Assembly (NCBI RefSeq): GCF_021800405.1
Contig: NZ_CP084550.1
Location: forward strand, 2,790,001 to 2,854,000
Reading direction: 5' to 3'
DNA length: 64,000 nt
Source: Arthrobacter sp. FW306-07-I
GTDB taxonomy: Bacteria; Actinomycetota; Actinomycetes; Actinomycetales; Micrococcaceae
Within the stretch, counting starts at the first letter, position 1. Each line of letters starts with the position of its first letter. This document shows positions 33,860-43,019 of this stretch, piece after piece. The translations under genes and the position numbers were made by a program. The notes under the pieces are model-generated. The model was not told where the DNA came from and made no database searches. It saw only the letters and a list, made by a program, of their open reading frames with translations.

Positions 33860-34227
33860 GGTGGAGATGGGGGGAATTGAACCCCCGTCCGATGTCGTGT
33901 TGTCAGGGCTTCTCCGGGCGCAGTTTGCGTCGGATTTTCTCGGCCCCAGCCATGCTGCAAACAGCTGGCTGATCCGGGCCCAGTCATCTAAAAGTCCCGT
34001 TTACTCCGATGACGGGAGCAAACAGCAGTGGCTATCTAAATGACGCCAGGATCCGGGGCGATAGCAACCCCGGGCTGACGGACTGTCTTACTGCTTAGGC
34101 AGCGAGAGCGAAGTCAGTGCGCTTAGATTCGGCACTTATTGGTTTGCAGAAAGCGTTTACGAGATAATTCTGCATCCTCGGCCCGCTTCACCTGTCGCGA
34201 CTAACACCGTCGAAACCGATCATCCCC
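33860..34227 (-). ncRNA. ssrA: Transfer-messenger RNA (tmRNA)
   Basis: About 368 nt on the minus strand. The 5' end GGGGATGATCGGTTTCGACGG (34227 down) and 3' end GGTTCAATTCCCCCCATCTCC form the tRNA-like domain: GGGGATG pairs with CATCTCC, and GTTCAATTC is the T-loop. The tag frame at 34133-34095 reads GCC GAA TCT AAG CGC ACT GAC TTC GCT CTC GCT GCC TAA, giving the proteolysis tag AESKRTDFALAA. After the discriminator A the genome reads CCC, so the terminal CCA is not fully encoded and must be finished enzymatically. smpB lies immediately upstream on the same strand. Confidence 0.95.
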
Positions 34228-34300
34228 GTATTTTGTTACCAAACCGGCTGGCAAGCCTGCCGGACTATCCATACTAACGCATACCCCGGCGAAATAATTC

Positions 34301-34774
34301 CTACCGGCGACGGTTGCGTTCGCGCATCTCACGCTGCGCCTCGCGGTTGTCCTGCTGCTCCCGCAGCGTCTGCCGCTTGTCGTACTCGCGTTTACCGCGG
34401 GCCACGGCGATTTCCACCTTGGCGCGGCCGTCCACAAAGTAGAGCTGCAGCGGAACGATGGTGTAGCCGGCTTCCTGGACCTTGCGGGAGATCTTGATGA
34501 GCTCCTCGCGGTGCAGCAGCAGCTTACGGCGGCGGCGTGCAGCGTGATTGGTCCAGCTGCCCTGGTTGTACTCCGGAATGTGGATGGCTTCCATCCACAG
34601 CTCGTCGTTATAGAACGTGCAGAATCCGTCCACCATGGAGGCATGGCCCTCGCGCAGGGACTTCACTTCGGTGCCCATCAACGCGATGCCGGCCTCGTAG
34701 GTGTCCAGCACATGGTAATCGTGCCGGGCCTTGCGGTTGGTGGCCACCACCTTACGGCCACTTTCTTTAGGCAC
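34301..34774 (-). CDS. smpB: SsrA-binding protein SmpB
   Basis: 157-residue RNA-binding partner of tmRNA in ribosome rescue. Family motifs: VVATNRKARHDYHVLDTYEAGI, GTEVKSLREGHASMVDGF, and VPLQLYFVDGRAKVEIAVARGKREYDKR, followed by the basic C-terminal tail (REMRERNRRR) that enters the decoding centre. GTG at 34774 is chosen: GAGGAG lies seven bases upstream and the translation then starts MPKESGRK as usual. Directly upstream of ssrA, 74 bp apart, both on the minus strand. Confidence 0.97.
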   Translation of the reverse strand: MPKESGRKVVATNRKARHDYHVLDTYEAGIALMGTEVKSLREGHASMVDGFCTFYNDELWMEAIHIPEYNQGSWTNHAARRRRKLLLHREELIKISRKVQEAGYTIVPLQLYFVDGRAKVEIAVARGKREYDKRQTLREQQDNREAQREMRERNRRR

Positions 34775-34856
34775 GGGAAAACTCCTCAAGTTCAAGTTGG
34801 CAGCTCCCCGCCTGGCGGCGCAGAGCTATCCCAGTCTACGGCAGGGGTGTTCTCCC

Positions 34857-36296
34857 CTACAGCAGTCCCATGGGATCTACAGCCTTGCCGTTGAGCCATG
34901 TTTCGAAGTGGGCGTGGCAGCCGGTGGAGTTACCGGTGCTGCCGGAGTAGGCAATGAGCTGGCCTTGGGAGACGCGCTGCCCATTCGAGACGACGATGCT
35001 GGAGTTGTGGTAATAGATGGTGGTCAGGGTGTTCCCCTGCACCAGGCCATGATCAATCTTGACGCGCCACCCGCCACCGTCGGCGGAGTTCCAGCCGGAG
35101 CTAAAGACTTCCCCGGCCGCCGCCGCGTACACAGGGGTGCCACAGGCGGCACCGAAGTCGATTCCCGTGTGCATATAGCCGCCGGTGCCGTAGAAGTCGA
35201 TCGTTCCCGGCGGAGTTGTGCGGTAGCCAAAGCCTGAGGTGATGGGGATGCTGCCGTCGAACGGGTGGCGGAGGCCAAAGGCCGACGGCGACCCTACCGC
35301 GGGCGGTACATACGGCTGAACGGGCGGCGCCGGGCGGTTCGCTGCCGCGGCTGCGGCTGCTGCAGCGGCGGCAGCTGCAGCAGCAGCCTCTGCCTGCCGG
35401 CGCTGCTCCGCTTCCCACGCCTCCCGGGCTTTTCGGTCACGTTCTGCGATTTCGTTGGCAACTTGGTTCTGGTTGGCTTGGACACCGGCAAGTTTGGCCT
35501 GAATTCCGGGCTTGGCGGCCTGGAGCTCAGCGTCAAGGCGCGTGGTATCCGCAATCAGTTGGTCTACCTGCGCCTTCTTCGCCGCAGCTTCGTCACGCGC
35601 CGCCTTTTCCCGTTCCAGAGCGGCGTCGGCTTTCGCCTTGAGGTCCTTGATTTCCACTTCCACGGCCTGAAGGCGGGCTTCAGAGTTTACGTTGGTGGCG
35701 TTCTGCTGGTTGAGCTTGTCCATGGCCGCGTTCTGGCTGCGCATGGCCTGGTCAGCCAGGTCCATGGTTTCAGTCAGGCTGCTGCCGCTGTTGGAGCCGA
35801 AGAACAGCGACAGGTTGGAGGGAACGCCGCCGGATTTGTAGGCTTGCGTGGCAATCTGGCCGATCAGTTTCTTGGTATCGGCGATCTTCTGCTTGTCCGT
35901 TTCAAGCTGCTGGGTGATCTTCGCCTTGTTCTGCTGGGCCATGTCCACACGCGCGGCCAGTGCCTCCGATTCCTTCACCGCGCTGGCCACGCGACCCTGC
36001 GCGTCGAGCAGCGCCTGCTGGGCACCCGGAAGCTGGCCCTGGTAAATCACCAGGTCCCCGGCGGCCTTTGCAATCCGGGAATCGACAAATTCGAGGGAAG
36101 CCTGCACGCGTGCGGCTTCTGCTTCGAGCGCAGCTTTGCGGTCCTCGAGGTCGTCGGCGAAGGCGACGGGCGTCGCAACGGCCATCCCCGCGGACAGCAG
36201 AATGGTGAGCACACCGCTGATGACCCCCAAACGGCGTCCGGCGGTCCGCCCTCGGCTGTGCCGAGGACGGGGCAAGGGTTGATCAATCAGGTTCAT
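34857..36296 (-). CDS. Secreted coiled-coil M23 peptidase, EnvC-like partner of FtsEX
   Basis: 479 residues. Signal peptide (basic stretch then GVISGVLTILLSAGMAVATPVAFA), long coiled coil (about 40-285, KAALEAEAARVQASLEFV... to AREAWEAEQRRQAEA), an 18-residue poly-Ala run and a Pro-rich linker, then a LytM/M23 endopeptidase domain with zinc ligands in HTGIDFGA and GCHAHFETW. This plan matches EnvC/RipC-type peptidoglycan hydrolases or hydrolase activators regulated through FtsX. It follows ftsX by 28 bp on the same strand. ATG at 36296 has AAGGA six bases upstream. Because both LytM ligand sets are intact, it is probably an active hydrolase, unlike E. coli EnvC. Confidence 0.92.
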   Translation of the reverse strand: MNLIDQPLPRPRHSRGRTAGRRLGVISGVLTILLSAGMAVATPVAFADDLEDRKAALEAEAARVQASLEFVDSRIAKAAGDLVIYQGQLPGAQQALLDAQGRVASAVKESEALAARVDMAQQNKAKITQQLETDKQKIADTKKLIGQIATQAYKSGGVPSNLSLFFGSNSGSSLTETMDLADQAMRSQNAAMDKLNQQNATNVNSEARLQAVEVEIKDLKAKADAALEREKAARDEAAAKKAQVDQLIADTTRLDAELQAAKPGIQAKLAGVQANQNQVANEIAERDRKAREAWEAEQRRQAEAAAAAAAAAAAAAAAANRPAPPVQPYVPPAVGSPSAFGLRHPFDGSIPITSGFGYRTTPPGTIDFYGTGGYMHTGIDFGAACGTPVYAAAAGEVFSSGWNSADGGGWRVKIDHGLVQGNTLTTIYYHNSSIVVSNGQRVSQGQLIAYSGSTGNSTGCHAHFETWLNGKAVDPMGLL

Positions 36297-36323
36297 GGGC
36301 ATTCCTTGGTCGGTGTGCACAGC

Positions 36324-37238
36324 CTAAACGCGCAAATATCTACGTAAGGTCAAGAGAGACGAAATTCCTGCCAAGGATCCGCCAAGGACCAGCAGCGCCG
36401 GAGCGAGGATCAGGGTCTGGCCGGATGAGATGAAGGCCGTATCGGGGTATTGCCGCGACATGTAGTCGCCGAGGAAGAACTGCGCCACCGCCCACAGGGT
36501 GCCCGAGGCCAGGGCAGCACCGATCACTGCTGCGATGACGCCTTCCAGGATGAACGGCAGCTGGATCACCGTTTTTGAGGCTCCCACGAGCCGCATGATT
36601 CCGGTTTCCCGGCGTCGGCTGAAGGCGGAGAGCCTGATGGTGGTGGCGATCAGCAGGATGGCGCAGACGATCATGACACCTGCGATGCCCACTGCCACCA
36701 AGGAGGCGCCGTTCATCACCGAGAACAGGCGTTCGAGCAACTGGCGCTGGTCAATGACCGTTTCCACGCCCGGCTGGGACGAGAACGTCTCGCTGATGAT
36801 CTGGTACTTCTGTGGATCCTTCATGTTGATCCGGAACGATGCCGGCAGCTGGTCCGGCGTCACGGAATCGACGATGGGCGAATTGGAGAACTGGTCCTTG
36901 AAGTGCTTGTAGGCCTCATCCTTGGACTCAAACTGGAAGTCGTTGATGTACTGGGCCACAGCCGGGGACTCCAGGAGAGCGTTGAGGCCCTGTTGCTGCT
37001 CAGGGGTGACGGGCCCGGACGCGCAGCCCGGCGCCGTCGAACCTTCACTGCACAGGAAGATGGCCACCTGGACTTTGTCGTACCAGTAGCCTTTCATCTG
37101 GTTGATCTGCATCTGCAGCATGCCGGCGGCGCCCACGAAGGTAAGGGACACGAACGTCACCAGGATCACCGAGACCACCATGGAAAGGTTGCGGCGCAGG
37201 CCGCTGCCGATCTCGGACAGGATGAACGCGAGCCTCAT
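36324..37238 (-). CDS. ftsX: Cell division permease-like protein FtsX
   Basis: 304 residues with the FtsX layout: first helix ([23 protein letters not shown]), a large extracellular loop of about 120 residues (45-165) that contacts the peptidoglycan hydrolase, and three C-terminal helices ([54 protein letters not shown]). [15 protein letters not shown] is the conserved coupling segment. ATG overlaps the ftsE stop by four bases. Transmits ATP hydrolysis by FtsE to the secreted M23 enzyme encoded next. Confidence 0.96.
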   Translation of the reverse strand: MRLAFILSEIGSGLRRNLSMVVSVILVTFVSLTFVGAAGMLQMQINQMKGYWYDKVQVAIFLCSEGSTAPGCASGPVTPEQQQGLNALLESPAVAQYINDFQFESKDEAYKHFKDQFSNSPIVDSVTPDQLPASFRINMKDPQKYQIISETFSSQPGVETVIDQRQLLERLFSVMNGASLVAVGIAGVMIVCAILLIATTIRLSAFSRRRETGIMRLVGASKTVIQLPFILEGVIAAVIGAALASGTLWAVAQFFLGDYMSRQYPDTAFISSGQTLILAPALLVLGGSLAGISSLLTLRRYLRV

Positions 37239-38023
37239 CGCTGGGCCTCGCCTTCGGCACCGTTGCCCGGCAGGCCGCCGTCGGGCGTTTCCCTGCCGCT
37301 GGCGTCCTTCAGGCGGCGGGACTGGCCGACGACCGGAATCATCGATGTGTACAGGGCCTTGGCTTCGTCGCGGATCACAACGCCGTTCTTGAGCTCGACC
37401 ACCCGCTTGCGCATCTCGTTGACGATGTCGTCATCGTGCGTGGCCATCACCACGGTGGTTCCGTTCTGGTTGATCTTGTCCAGCACGCCCATAATGCCCA
37501 TGGAGGTGGTGGGGTCCAAGTTTCCGGTGGGTTCGTCAGCGAGGAGGATCCCGGGCCGGTTGACCACGGCTCGGGCGATGGCGACGCGCTGCTGCTCGCC
37601 GCCAGAAAGCTCGTGCGGCATGCGGTGTTCCTTGCCCTCAAGCCCTACCGTTTTGAGGACCTCGGGGACGGTGTCGCGGATAACGCTGCGGCTCTTGCCG
37701 ATGACCTGCATGGCGAACGCTACGTTGGCGAACACATTCTTCTGCGGCAGGAGGCGGAAGTCCTGGAAGACGACGCCGATGCCCCGGCGGAGGCGCGGAA
37801 CGCGCCAGCTGGAAATCTTGGCCACGTTCTGGCCGGCGACATAGACGGCACCGGAGGTGGCGCGGTCTTCCTTCAGAACGAGCCGGAGGAACGTCGACTT
37901 TCCGGAGCCGGAGGCGCCGACAAGGAAGGCGAATTCGCCGCGGTCAATCTCAAGGGTGACCGAATCCAGCGCCGGACGGGCTTTCTGGTCGTAAACCTTG
38001 GTGACATTTTCGAATCGGATCAT
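37235..38023 (-). CDS. ftsE: Cell division ATP-binding protein FtsE
   Basis: 262-residue ABC ATPase. [20 protein letters not shown] start, Walker [11 protein letters not shown]-loop [19 protein letters not shown] (a strongly FtsE-like segment), signature LSGGEQQR, Walker B ILLADEP and TGNLDP. The C-terminal 35 residues (from about 228) are an unconserved, Pro/Gly-rich extension. ATG at 38023; the frame is open upstream but without family similarity. First gene of the ftsE-ftsX-M23 operon. Confidence 0.96.
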   Translation of the reverse strand: MIRFENVTKVYDQKARPALDSVTLEIDRGEFAFLVGASGSGKSTFLRLVLKEDRATSGAVYVAGQNVAKISSWRVPRLRRGIGVVFQDFRLLPQKNVFANVAFAMQVIGKSRSVIRDTVPEVLKTVGLEGKEHRMPHELSGGEQQRVAIARAVVNRPGILLADEPTGNLDPTTSMGIMGVLDKINQNGTTVVMATHDDDIVNEMRKRVVELKNGVVIRDEAKALYTSMIPVVGQSRRLKDASGRETPDGGLPGNGAEGEAQR

Positions 38024-38127
38024 GGCCCTAAGTACCCTGCAGGGCACGGCTGATTCTTCAGATGCAGCCCAGTTCTGCAGCCGGTGCACGGGTTTTCGTT
38101 TGGGGAAAGTAGGGCCCCGGCCCCTTG

Positions 38128-38133
38128 ACTATA
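38128..38133 (-). promoter_or_regulatory. Possible -10 of the ftsEX operon
   Basis: TATAGT on the minus strand (38133-38128), about 100 bp upstream of ftsE, within TTTTGCGTATAGTC. No good -35 is visible. Confidence 0.35.
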
Positions 38134-38210
38134 CGCAAAACGTTCGGCGGTTGGCCGGGCTTCCAGGGGCGTGTCGCCGGATCAGCGGTCCCCGGGCCTT
38201 GGAGTGACGG

Positions 38211-39326
38211 CTACTTTTCGGCGTTCCGGTTGTCTGTTCGCCAGCGGATGCCGGCGTCGATGAAGTCATCAATTTCACCGTCGAACACTGCCGCGGTATT
38301 GCCCACCTCGTGCTCGGTCCGCAGGTCCTTAACCATTTGGTACGGGTTCAGGACGTAGGAGCGCATCTGGTCACCCCAGGATGCCTTGACGTCCCCGGCC
38401 AGCGCCTTCTTTTCCGCATCCTCCTGCTCCTTCTTCAAAAGCAGGAGGCGGGACTGCAGCACGCGCATGGCAGCTGCACGGTTCTGCAGCTGGGACTTTT
38501 CATTCTGCATGGACACCACGGTGCCCGTCGGGATATGGGTAAGGCGGACAGCGGAGTCGGTCGTGTTCACCGACTGGCCGCCAGGGCCGGATGAACGGAA
38601 GACGTCCACCCTGATTTCGTTGTCGGGGATGTCGATCGAGTCGGTCTGTTCGATCAGCGGAATGACTTCAACAGCAGCGAAGGAGGTCTGCCGGCGGCCC
38701 TGGTTATCAAAGGGGCTGATCCTGACGAGGCGGTGGGTCCCGGCTTCCACGCTCAGGGTCCCGTACGCGTAGGGCGCCTTCACCTCGAAAGTGGCGGACT
38801 TGAGTCCAGCCTCTTCCGCGTAGGAAGTATCCATGACGGTTGTAGGGTAGCCGTGCCGTTCCGCCCAGCGGAGGTACATGCGCATGAGCATCTCGGCAAA
38901 GTCTGCGGCATCAACGCCTCCTGCGCCCGCGCGAATGGAAACCACGGCTTCGCGCTCGTCGTACTCACCCGAAAGCAGTGTCACGACTTCCAGGTCCTTG
39001 AGGGCCTTCTTAATGGACTCAAGTTCGGCCGCGGCCTCCCCCATCGAGTCGGCGTCGTCCTCGTCCTGCCCGAGCTCAACCAGTACTTCCAGATCGTCGA
39101 TCCGGGCCGCAAGATTGGTGAGGCGTTCCAGTTCCGACTGTCGGTGGGAGAGCCGCGAGGTGATTTTCTGTGCGGCCGCGGGATCGTCCCAAAGGTCGGG
39201 CTCCCCTGCCCGCTCGCTGAGTTCTGCGATGTCCTCCTTGAGTGCCTCCACGTCGGAAACGCGTTCAATGGACTCGTAGGTGGCGCGGAGCGCGCGGATT
39301 TCAGCGGAAAAATCAATATTGGCCAT
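38211..39326 (-). CDS. prfB: Peptide chain release factor 2
   Basis: 371 residues. GGQ motif in [19 protein letters not shown] and the RF2 stop-codon selectivity tripeptide SPF ([17 protein letters not shown]), so it reads UGA and UAA. The gene is one continuous frame: the programmed +1 frameshift (CUU UGA) that controls prfB in many bacteria is absent. ATG at 39326 preceded at nine bases by TAGGCT, possibly leaderless. Confidence 0.96.
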   Translation of the reverse strand: MANIDFSAEIRALRATYESIERVSDVEALKEDIAELSERAGEPDLWDDPAAAQKITSRLSHRQSELERLTNLAARIDDLEVLVELGQDEDDADSMGEAAAELESIKKALKDLEVVTLLSGEYDEREAVVSIRAGAGGVDAADFAEMLMRMYLRWAERHGYPTTVMDTSYAEEAGLKSATFEVKAPYAYGTLSVEAGTHRLVRISPFDNQGRRQTSFAAVEVIPLIEQTDSIDIPDNEIRVDVFRSSGPGGQSVNTTDSAVRLTHIPTGTVVSMQNEKSQLQNRAAAMRVLQSRLLLLKKEQEDAEKKALAGDVKASWGDQMRSYVLNPYQMVKDLRTEHEVGNTAAVFDGEIDDFIDAGIRWRTDNRNAEK

Positions 39327-39421
39327 GGTGGTTTAAGCCTACGCTATCGGGGCATACCGCCCGGCCCGGCCCGTGAGCCGGTTCAGTGGCCCGTCGTCGC
39401 GACGGCCAGCCGGCCAACGCG

Positions 39422-39868
39422 TCAGCGGGTCAGCCGCGAACGCGCGGTTGATGTCGCCTCGATGCGGATGCCGTCAGGAACCAGGAAGTTCACTACGGGC
39501 GGGTGGACGGAGGCAGTGAGGACCACGACGGCAGTGGAACCGTCCGGCGTGCCCGTTGCCCCGGTGACAGCAAGGCTGGAAAACCGCTGCGAGGCGGGGC
39601 TCCTGGCGACGAAATCGGCGGCCACATTTCGGACCCGGGCGGGGTTGAGGACAGCGGATGGGCTTCCCCCCTCTGCTGAGACTTCCCCCAGTGTGTAGCT
39701 GTCGGCCGCAGCCAGGGACGCCGCATCCGCCAAGGACAGGAGACGCTTGTGCTCCAGGTACACCGCGGTTATGCCGATGACCACGGTCGCCACTAAAAGC
39801 GCCAGGAGCACGTAGCCGAGGATCATCACCATCAGCTGTCCGCTTTCATCCGGTTCCCTGCGTTTCAC
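39422..39868 (-). CDS. TadG-like pilus assembly protein
   Basis: 148-residue membrane-anchored protein: ESGQLMVMILGYVLLALLVATVVIGITAVYLEHKRLLSLADAASLAAAD is the TadE/TadG N-terminal helix and following segment, then an extracellular beta-rich region. Last gene of the Tad operon; its ATG overlaps the previous stop (ATGA). Probably a minor pseudopilin or anchoring protein of the Flp pilus. Confidence 0.8.
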   Translation of the reverse strand: MKRREPDESGQLMVMILGYVLLALLVATVVIGITAVYLEHKRLLSLADAASLAAADSYTLGEVSAEGGSPSAVLNPARVRNVAADFVARSPASQRFSSLAVTGATGTPDGSTAVVVLTASVHPPVVNFLVPDGIRIEATSTARSRLTR

Positions 39869-40452
39869 CGGTACCGACCGACGAGCTGGGTAGAAGATGC
39901 TTCTACCTCCGTTGCGGACAACCCTTCGGCAAACGGCACGAACGGCAGGGGCACGCCCAGCCTGACGGTCACGGTTACCGCAGTGCCCGCCGCCTGGCAG
40001 TCGGCGGGATTGCAGGTGGTGGTCATGGTGGCGCGGTCCGGCTGGTGCCCGAAGTCGGAAAGGGCAAGAGCCACCGCCCGCTCCGCTGTTGCCTGGGCCG
40101 TGGAGGAATCGGGCTGGGCGACAAACACCTTCGCTGCCTGGTCTGCGGCGCCCACCACCGCAAACGATCCTCCCTGGATTTGGCCAACCGTGATTACGAA
40201 GTACACGAGCGGGACCATCAGCAGGAGTGCAAGGAAGGTGAACTCGACTACCGCGCTTCCCTGTTCACTGGAACGCCGCTGCCGGTACACAGGCCCTTTG
40301 GATGTTTGATCCGACTCACAGTCCCGGTCGCTTTTGAAGCAGAGTGTCTCAGCCAGGCGCGCCTGGAGGCGCAGGCGGAGACTGGAACCAAACTGTACGT
40401 TGGCCCCGTCCAGTGACGTAGAGCGGGACCGATCAGGGCTGGATGGCGGCAT
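39865..40452 (-). CDS. TadE-like pilus assembly protein 2
   Basis: TadE family: EQGSAVVEFTFLALLLMVPLVYFVITVGQIQGGSFAVVGAADQAAKVF is the prepilin-like N-terminal helix with the conserved Glu after SAVV, followed by a domain with one Cys pair (CNPADC). If the ATG at 40452 is used the helix is preceded by 65 residues, long for TadE, and overlaps the previous gene by 20 bp; a GTG at 40290 (AAAGGG nearby) would give a normal-length protein of 141 residues. Start therefore uncertain. Confidence 0.78.
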   Translation of the reverse strand: MPPSSPDRSRSTSLDGANVQFGSSLRLRLQARLAETLCFKSDRDCESDQTSKGPVYRQRRSSEQGSAVVEFTFLALLLMVPLVYFVITVGQIQGGSFAVVGAADQAAKVFVAQPDSSTAQATAERAVALALSDFGHQPDRATMTTTCNPADCQAAGTAVTVTVRLGVPLPFVPFAEGLSATEVEASSTQLVGRYR

Positions 40453-40849
40453 GACCTTTCACCTCCAGCATGTCCCGCGGTCCTATCAGGCCGATGACGG
40501 GCATTGGAGACCTGACCGTCACCTCCAGTGTCCGCATACCTTGCACGCTTACTTCCTCGCTACTGACCTGCTCTGCAAAACCTTTGTTCAAGGCCATGCT
40601 TATGAGGCTGCGGGTTCGTTCCTCGGCGTCCGAGGCGGTGCGGTCAGCAAGGGTTCCATACCGTGCCCCTGATGCAGCCGCATCTATGAGCGTATTCCGG
40701 ACATGCAGTACCAGGGTCAACTGGACGATCGCCAGAAAGAACATTGTCAGCAGCCCGCCTACCAGGACAAAGTCCACCACGGCCGAACCCCGCTCCCCGG
40801 GGCGGGACAAGTCCGGCTGCACCGCCGGACCGGGAGCGGACACCTCCAT
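40433..40849 (-). CDS. TadE-like pilus assembly protein 1
   Basis: 138 residues with the TadE signature ERGSAVVDFVLVGGLLTMFFLAIVQLTLVLHVRNTLIDAAASGARYG near residues 19-65 (SAVV followed by Asp rather than Glu). The remaining extracellular part is short. Three bases after the stop of the small pilin-like gene. Minor pilin or assembly factor of the Flp/Tad apparatus. Confidence 0.83.
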   Translation of the reverse strand: MEVSAPGPAVQPDLSRPGERGSAVVDFVLVGGLLTMFFLAIVQLTLVLHVRNTLIDAAASGARYGTLADRTASDAEERTRSLISMALNKGFAEQVSSEEVSVQGMRTLEVTVRSPMPVIGLIGPRDMLEVKGHAAIQP

Positions 40850-40852
40850 GGT

Positions 40853-41149
40853 TCAGTTTCCCACCTTGTCCATTGCCTGGTTGAACATCGCCTCCAGTGC
40901 TGGGCCTGCAAGCGCCAGCAGGGCGGCAACCAGGACAGCGGACATCAGGGTTATCATCACCCAGCCCGGAACGTCGCCGCGTTCAGGATCATCGCTGGGG
41001 TTCGCTACGGACAATTCGTCGTTATCCTGTCCGTGGCGGCCCTGCGCGGCGCGAAGCGGCTGCGGGCGGCCCCTCCGGGTCACCTGCAACTGGAGCAAAG
41101 CCGCAAGGCCAAGAAGCAGCATCACGAAGCGGGTTTCCATGGTTTTCAT
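40853..41149 (-). CDS. Small Flp-pilin-like membrane protein of the Tad operon
   Basis: About 98 residues if the ATG at 41149 (AGGA five bases upstream) is used; a coupled start at 41224 (TGATG with the tadC stop) is possible. Two hydrophobic segments: RFVMLLLGLAALLQLQV near the N-terminus and GWVMITLMSAVLVAALLALAGP near the C-terminus, separated by a charged region (GRHGQDNDELSVANPSDDPERG). The second resembles the GDVPGWVMIT... segment I recall in small pilin-like genes at this place in actinobacterial tad operons. Possibly the major pilin; the cleavage motif is not clear. Confidence 0.65.
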   Translation of the reverse strand: MKTMETRFVMLLLGLAALLQLQVTRRGRPQPLRAAQGRHGQDNDELSVANPSDDPERGDVPGWVMITLMSAVLVAALLALAGPALEAMFNQAMDKVGN

Positions 41150-41223
41150 CTTGGTCCTATTCCTGTTTCCTTGACGGGGCATGCAGTTGTTGCTGAAGTG
41201 CGGGCCTTTGGTTTTGGCAGCCA

Positions 41224-42165
41224 TCAGAAGCCCAGGTTGATGGCGGCGAGGCCGGGAAATACCGCGAATACGACGGTTAGGGGAAGCACCCCGAAAACCA
41301 AGGGCACCATCATTGCGATCTCCTTTTTCCCGGCAGCTTCCATCAGATCGCGCTTGGCTGAGTCGCGTACGTCCTGCGCCTGTGCGCGAAGCACGTCGGC
41401 CAAAGGTGTTCCTCTTTCCACCGCCACGATGATCCCGTCGACGAACCTGACCAGCGGTGCAAGGTCGGTGCGTGCAGAAAACTCCTGCAGGGCCACAACC
41501 AAGGGCTTGCCGGCTCTTGTCTCTGCGAGGATTTTCGAGAACTCTTTGGACAGCTCACCGTTGGCACTCCTGCACACACGATCCAAAGCGCCTGTTGCGC
41601 TCTCCCCCGCGCCAACAGCAAGGGCCATCAATTCGGCCAGGCTGGGAAACTCTGCCATCATCCGTGTTTCCCGCCGGCGGACTTGGGCGCCCAGCCAGTA
41701 GTCCCGCAGTACGAAACCTGCTGCGGCACTGCCGATAACCACTGCGGCCGCAAAGACCGGGCTGAACCTACCGGCGGCTGCTCCGACCAGGACGACGATC
41801 AGAGAGACGCCAAACCCGGCCGCCGCCCACAGCAATTGTTCTGCACGGAAATCAAGCGGCGATTTGTCCAATCCCGCCTGCGCGAGCCGACGTCCCGTGG
41901 CCCCGGGTGCGGGATTGAGCTTCCCCAAGGTGGTGAGCCAGTCCCGGAAAACCGGCCGGAGAATCCGTTCAAGCGGTCCGAACGGCGTTAGATTCTGCTC
42001 CCCACTGCGCAGAAGCCGCGATTCCAGGTTCTGGGACTTCAGCTGGGGCTCAATCCGCTCAGACAACGTTATGGGGCGCATGGGAGGAGACCGGAAGATA
42101 ACGAGCCACAAGCCGAAGCCCAGGGCAATTCCGCAGATTACGGCGGCGGGGGAAAGACTCGTCAA
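41224..42165 (-). CDS. tadC: Type II secretion/Tad inner-membrane platform protein TadC
   Basis: 313 residues with the T2SSF/GspF domain: helices near 8-26 and 110-160, then cytoplasmic EFPSLAELMALAVGAGESATGALDRV, KPLVVALQEFSART and RGTPLADVLRAQAQDVRDSAKRDLMEAAGKKEIAMMVPLVF. Start is a TTG overlapping the tadB stop (TTGA), with AAAGG upstream; the open frame further 5' is out of frame with any family similarity. Forms the platform with TadB. Confidence 0.88.
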   Translation of the reverse strand: MTSLSPAAVICGIALGFGLWLVIFRSPPMRPITLSERIEPQLKSQNLESRLLRSGEQNLTPFGPLERILRPVFRDWLTTLGKLNPAPGATGRRLAQAGLDKSPLDFRAEQLLWAAAGFGVSLIVVLVGAAAGRFSPVFAAAVVIGSAAAGFVLRDYWLGAQVRRRETRMMAEFPSLAELMALAVGAGESATGALDRVCRSANGELSKEFSKILAETRAGKPLVVALQEFSARTDLAPLVRFVDGIIVAVERGTPLADVLRAQAQDVRDSAKRDLMEAAGKKEIAMMVPLVFGVLPLTVVFAVFPGLAAINLGF

Positions 42166-43019
42166 CGCAGCACCCTTTCGTCCTGCGGCAGGGCCCCGAT
42201 CTTCAACATCACGGTGTAGCAAACCAGCGAGACCACCAGCCCACCAAGCAGCACGGCGGCGCCCAGGGGCGTGTTGTAGGCCTGTATCGCTTCCGGTCTG
42301 GTCGCCAGCAGAATCATGACGATCCAGGGCGCAGCAACTGCGAGGCGGGCGGCATTTATGGTCCACGACTGGCGTGCCTCAAGTTCACTGCGGGTCCGGG
42401 CATTTTCCCTCAGGAACTCTGCCAGGGTCCCCAGGAGTTTTCCCAGGTCTGAGCCGCCCACTTCCCGCGTCAGCCGGAGTGCTTCGATAATCCGGTCAGC
42501 CACGGGGTCGGCGAGCCGCTGTTTCAGCTTGTTCAGCGAACCATCGAATTGGCCACCGGCCCGGTAGTCAGCCCCAAACTCCCGGAAGAGCGGCCGCAGT
42601 TCCTCGGGCCCTTTGTCTCCAAGCTGGATAAGCGCCTCAGGCAGCGGCAGGCCTGCACGGATTGCGGATCGGAGGTGGTCAACAACGTCAGGCCACAGTT
42701 GACGCAGCATGGCCGTCCTCTTTTTAGCGCGCCACCGCAGAAGGGTGATTGGCAGCCACCCGCCGAAAAGGCCGAAGCAGCAGGCGATGGGCCAGGAACG
42801 GCTGAGACCATAGAAGACCAGGGCCACAAATGCCCCGAGCCCAAGGCAAGTCCCAACCAAACCGCGGGGTGAGACTTTATCCACTCCGGCGCCGACGAGC
42901 AGGTCTGCCAGCCGGCCCGGCTTGCGCTCCCGCTTTGCAGAGTCAGGCGTTTGCCAACAGGACCACCAAATGAGGAAGAAGCCAACCCCCGCCGTAGTTC
43001 CCACCAGGGCCGCGATCAT
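42162..43019 (-). CDS. tadB: Type II secretion/Tad inner-membrane platform protein TadB
   Basis: 285 residues: N-terminal helix (MIAALVGTTAGVGFFLIWW), two more near 55-95, a cytoplasmic T2SSF core (LWPDVVDHLRSAIRAGLPLPEALIQLG, SDLGKLLGTLAEFLRENARTRSELEARQSWT) and C-terminal helices. ATG at 43019 overlaps the tadA stop (ATGA). Upstream open frame lies inside tadA and is not part of this gene. Confidence 0.9.
   Translation of the reverse strand: MIAALVGTTAGVGFFLIWWSCWQTPDSAKRERKPGRLADLLVGAGVDKVSPRGLVGTCLGLGAFVALVFYGLSRSWPIACCFGLFGGWLPITLLRWRAKKRTAMLRQLWPDVVDHLRSAIRAGLPLPEALIQLGDKGPEELRPLFREFGADYRAGGQFDGSLNKLKQRLADPVADRIIEALRLTREVGGSDLGKLLGTLAEFLRENARTRSELEARQSWTINAARLAVAAPWIVMILLATRPEAIQAYNTPLGAAVLLGGLVVSLVCYTVMLKIGALPQDERVLR

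Noticed and set aside
31270..33870. att duplication expected for an element inserted at ssrA
   Set aside because: No second copy of the ssrA 3' end was seen by eye around 31.2-31.5 kb, so an intact integrated island is not claimed.
33834..34043. Small open frame over the ssrA region
   Set aside because: It lies inside the tmRNA gene; RNA pairing, not coding, explains the sequence.
39222..39326. Programmed +1 frameshift in prfB
   Set aside because: No in-frame TGA or CTTTGA occurs early in the gene; the frame is continuous.
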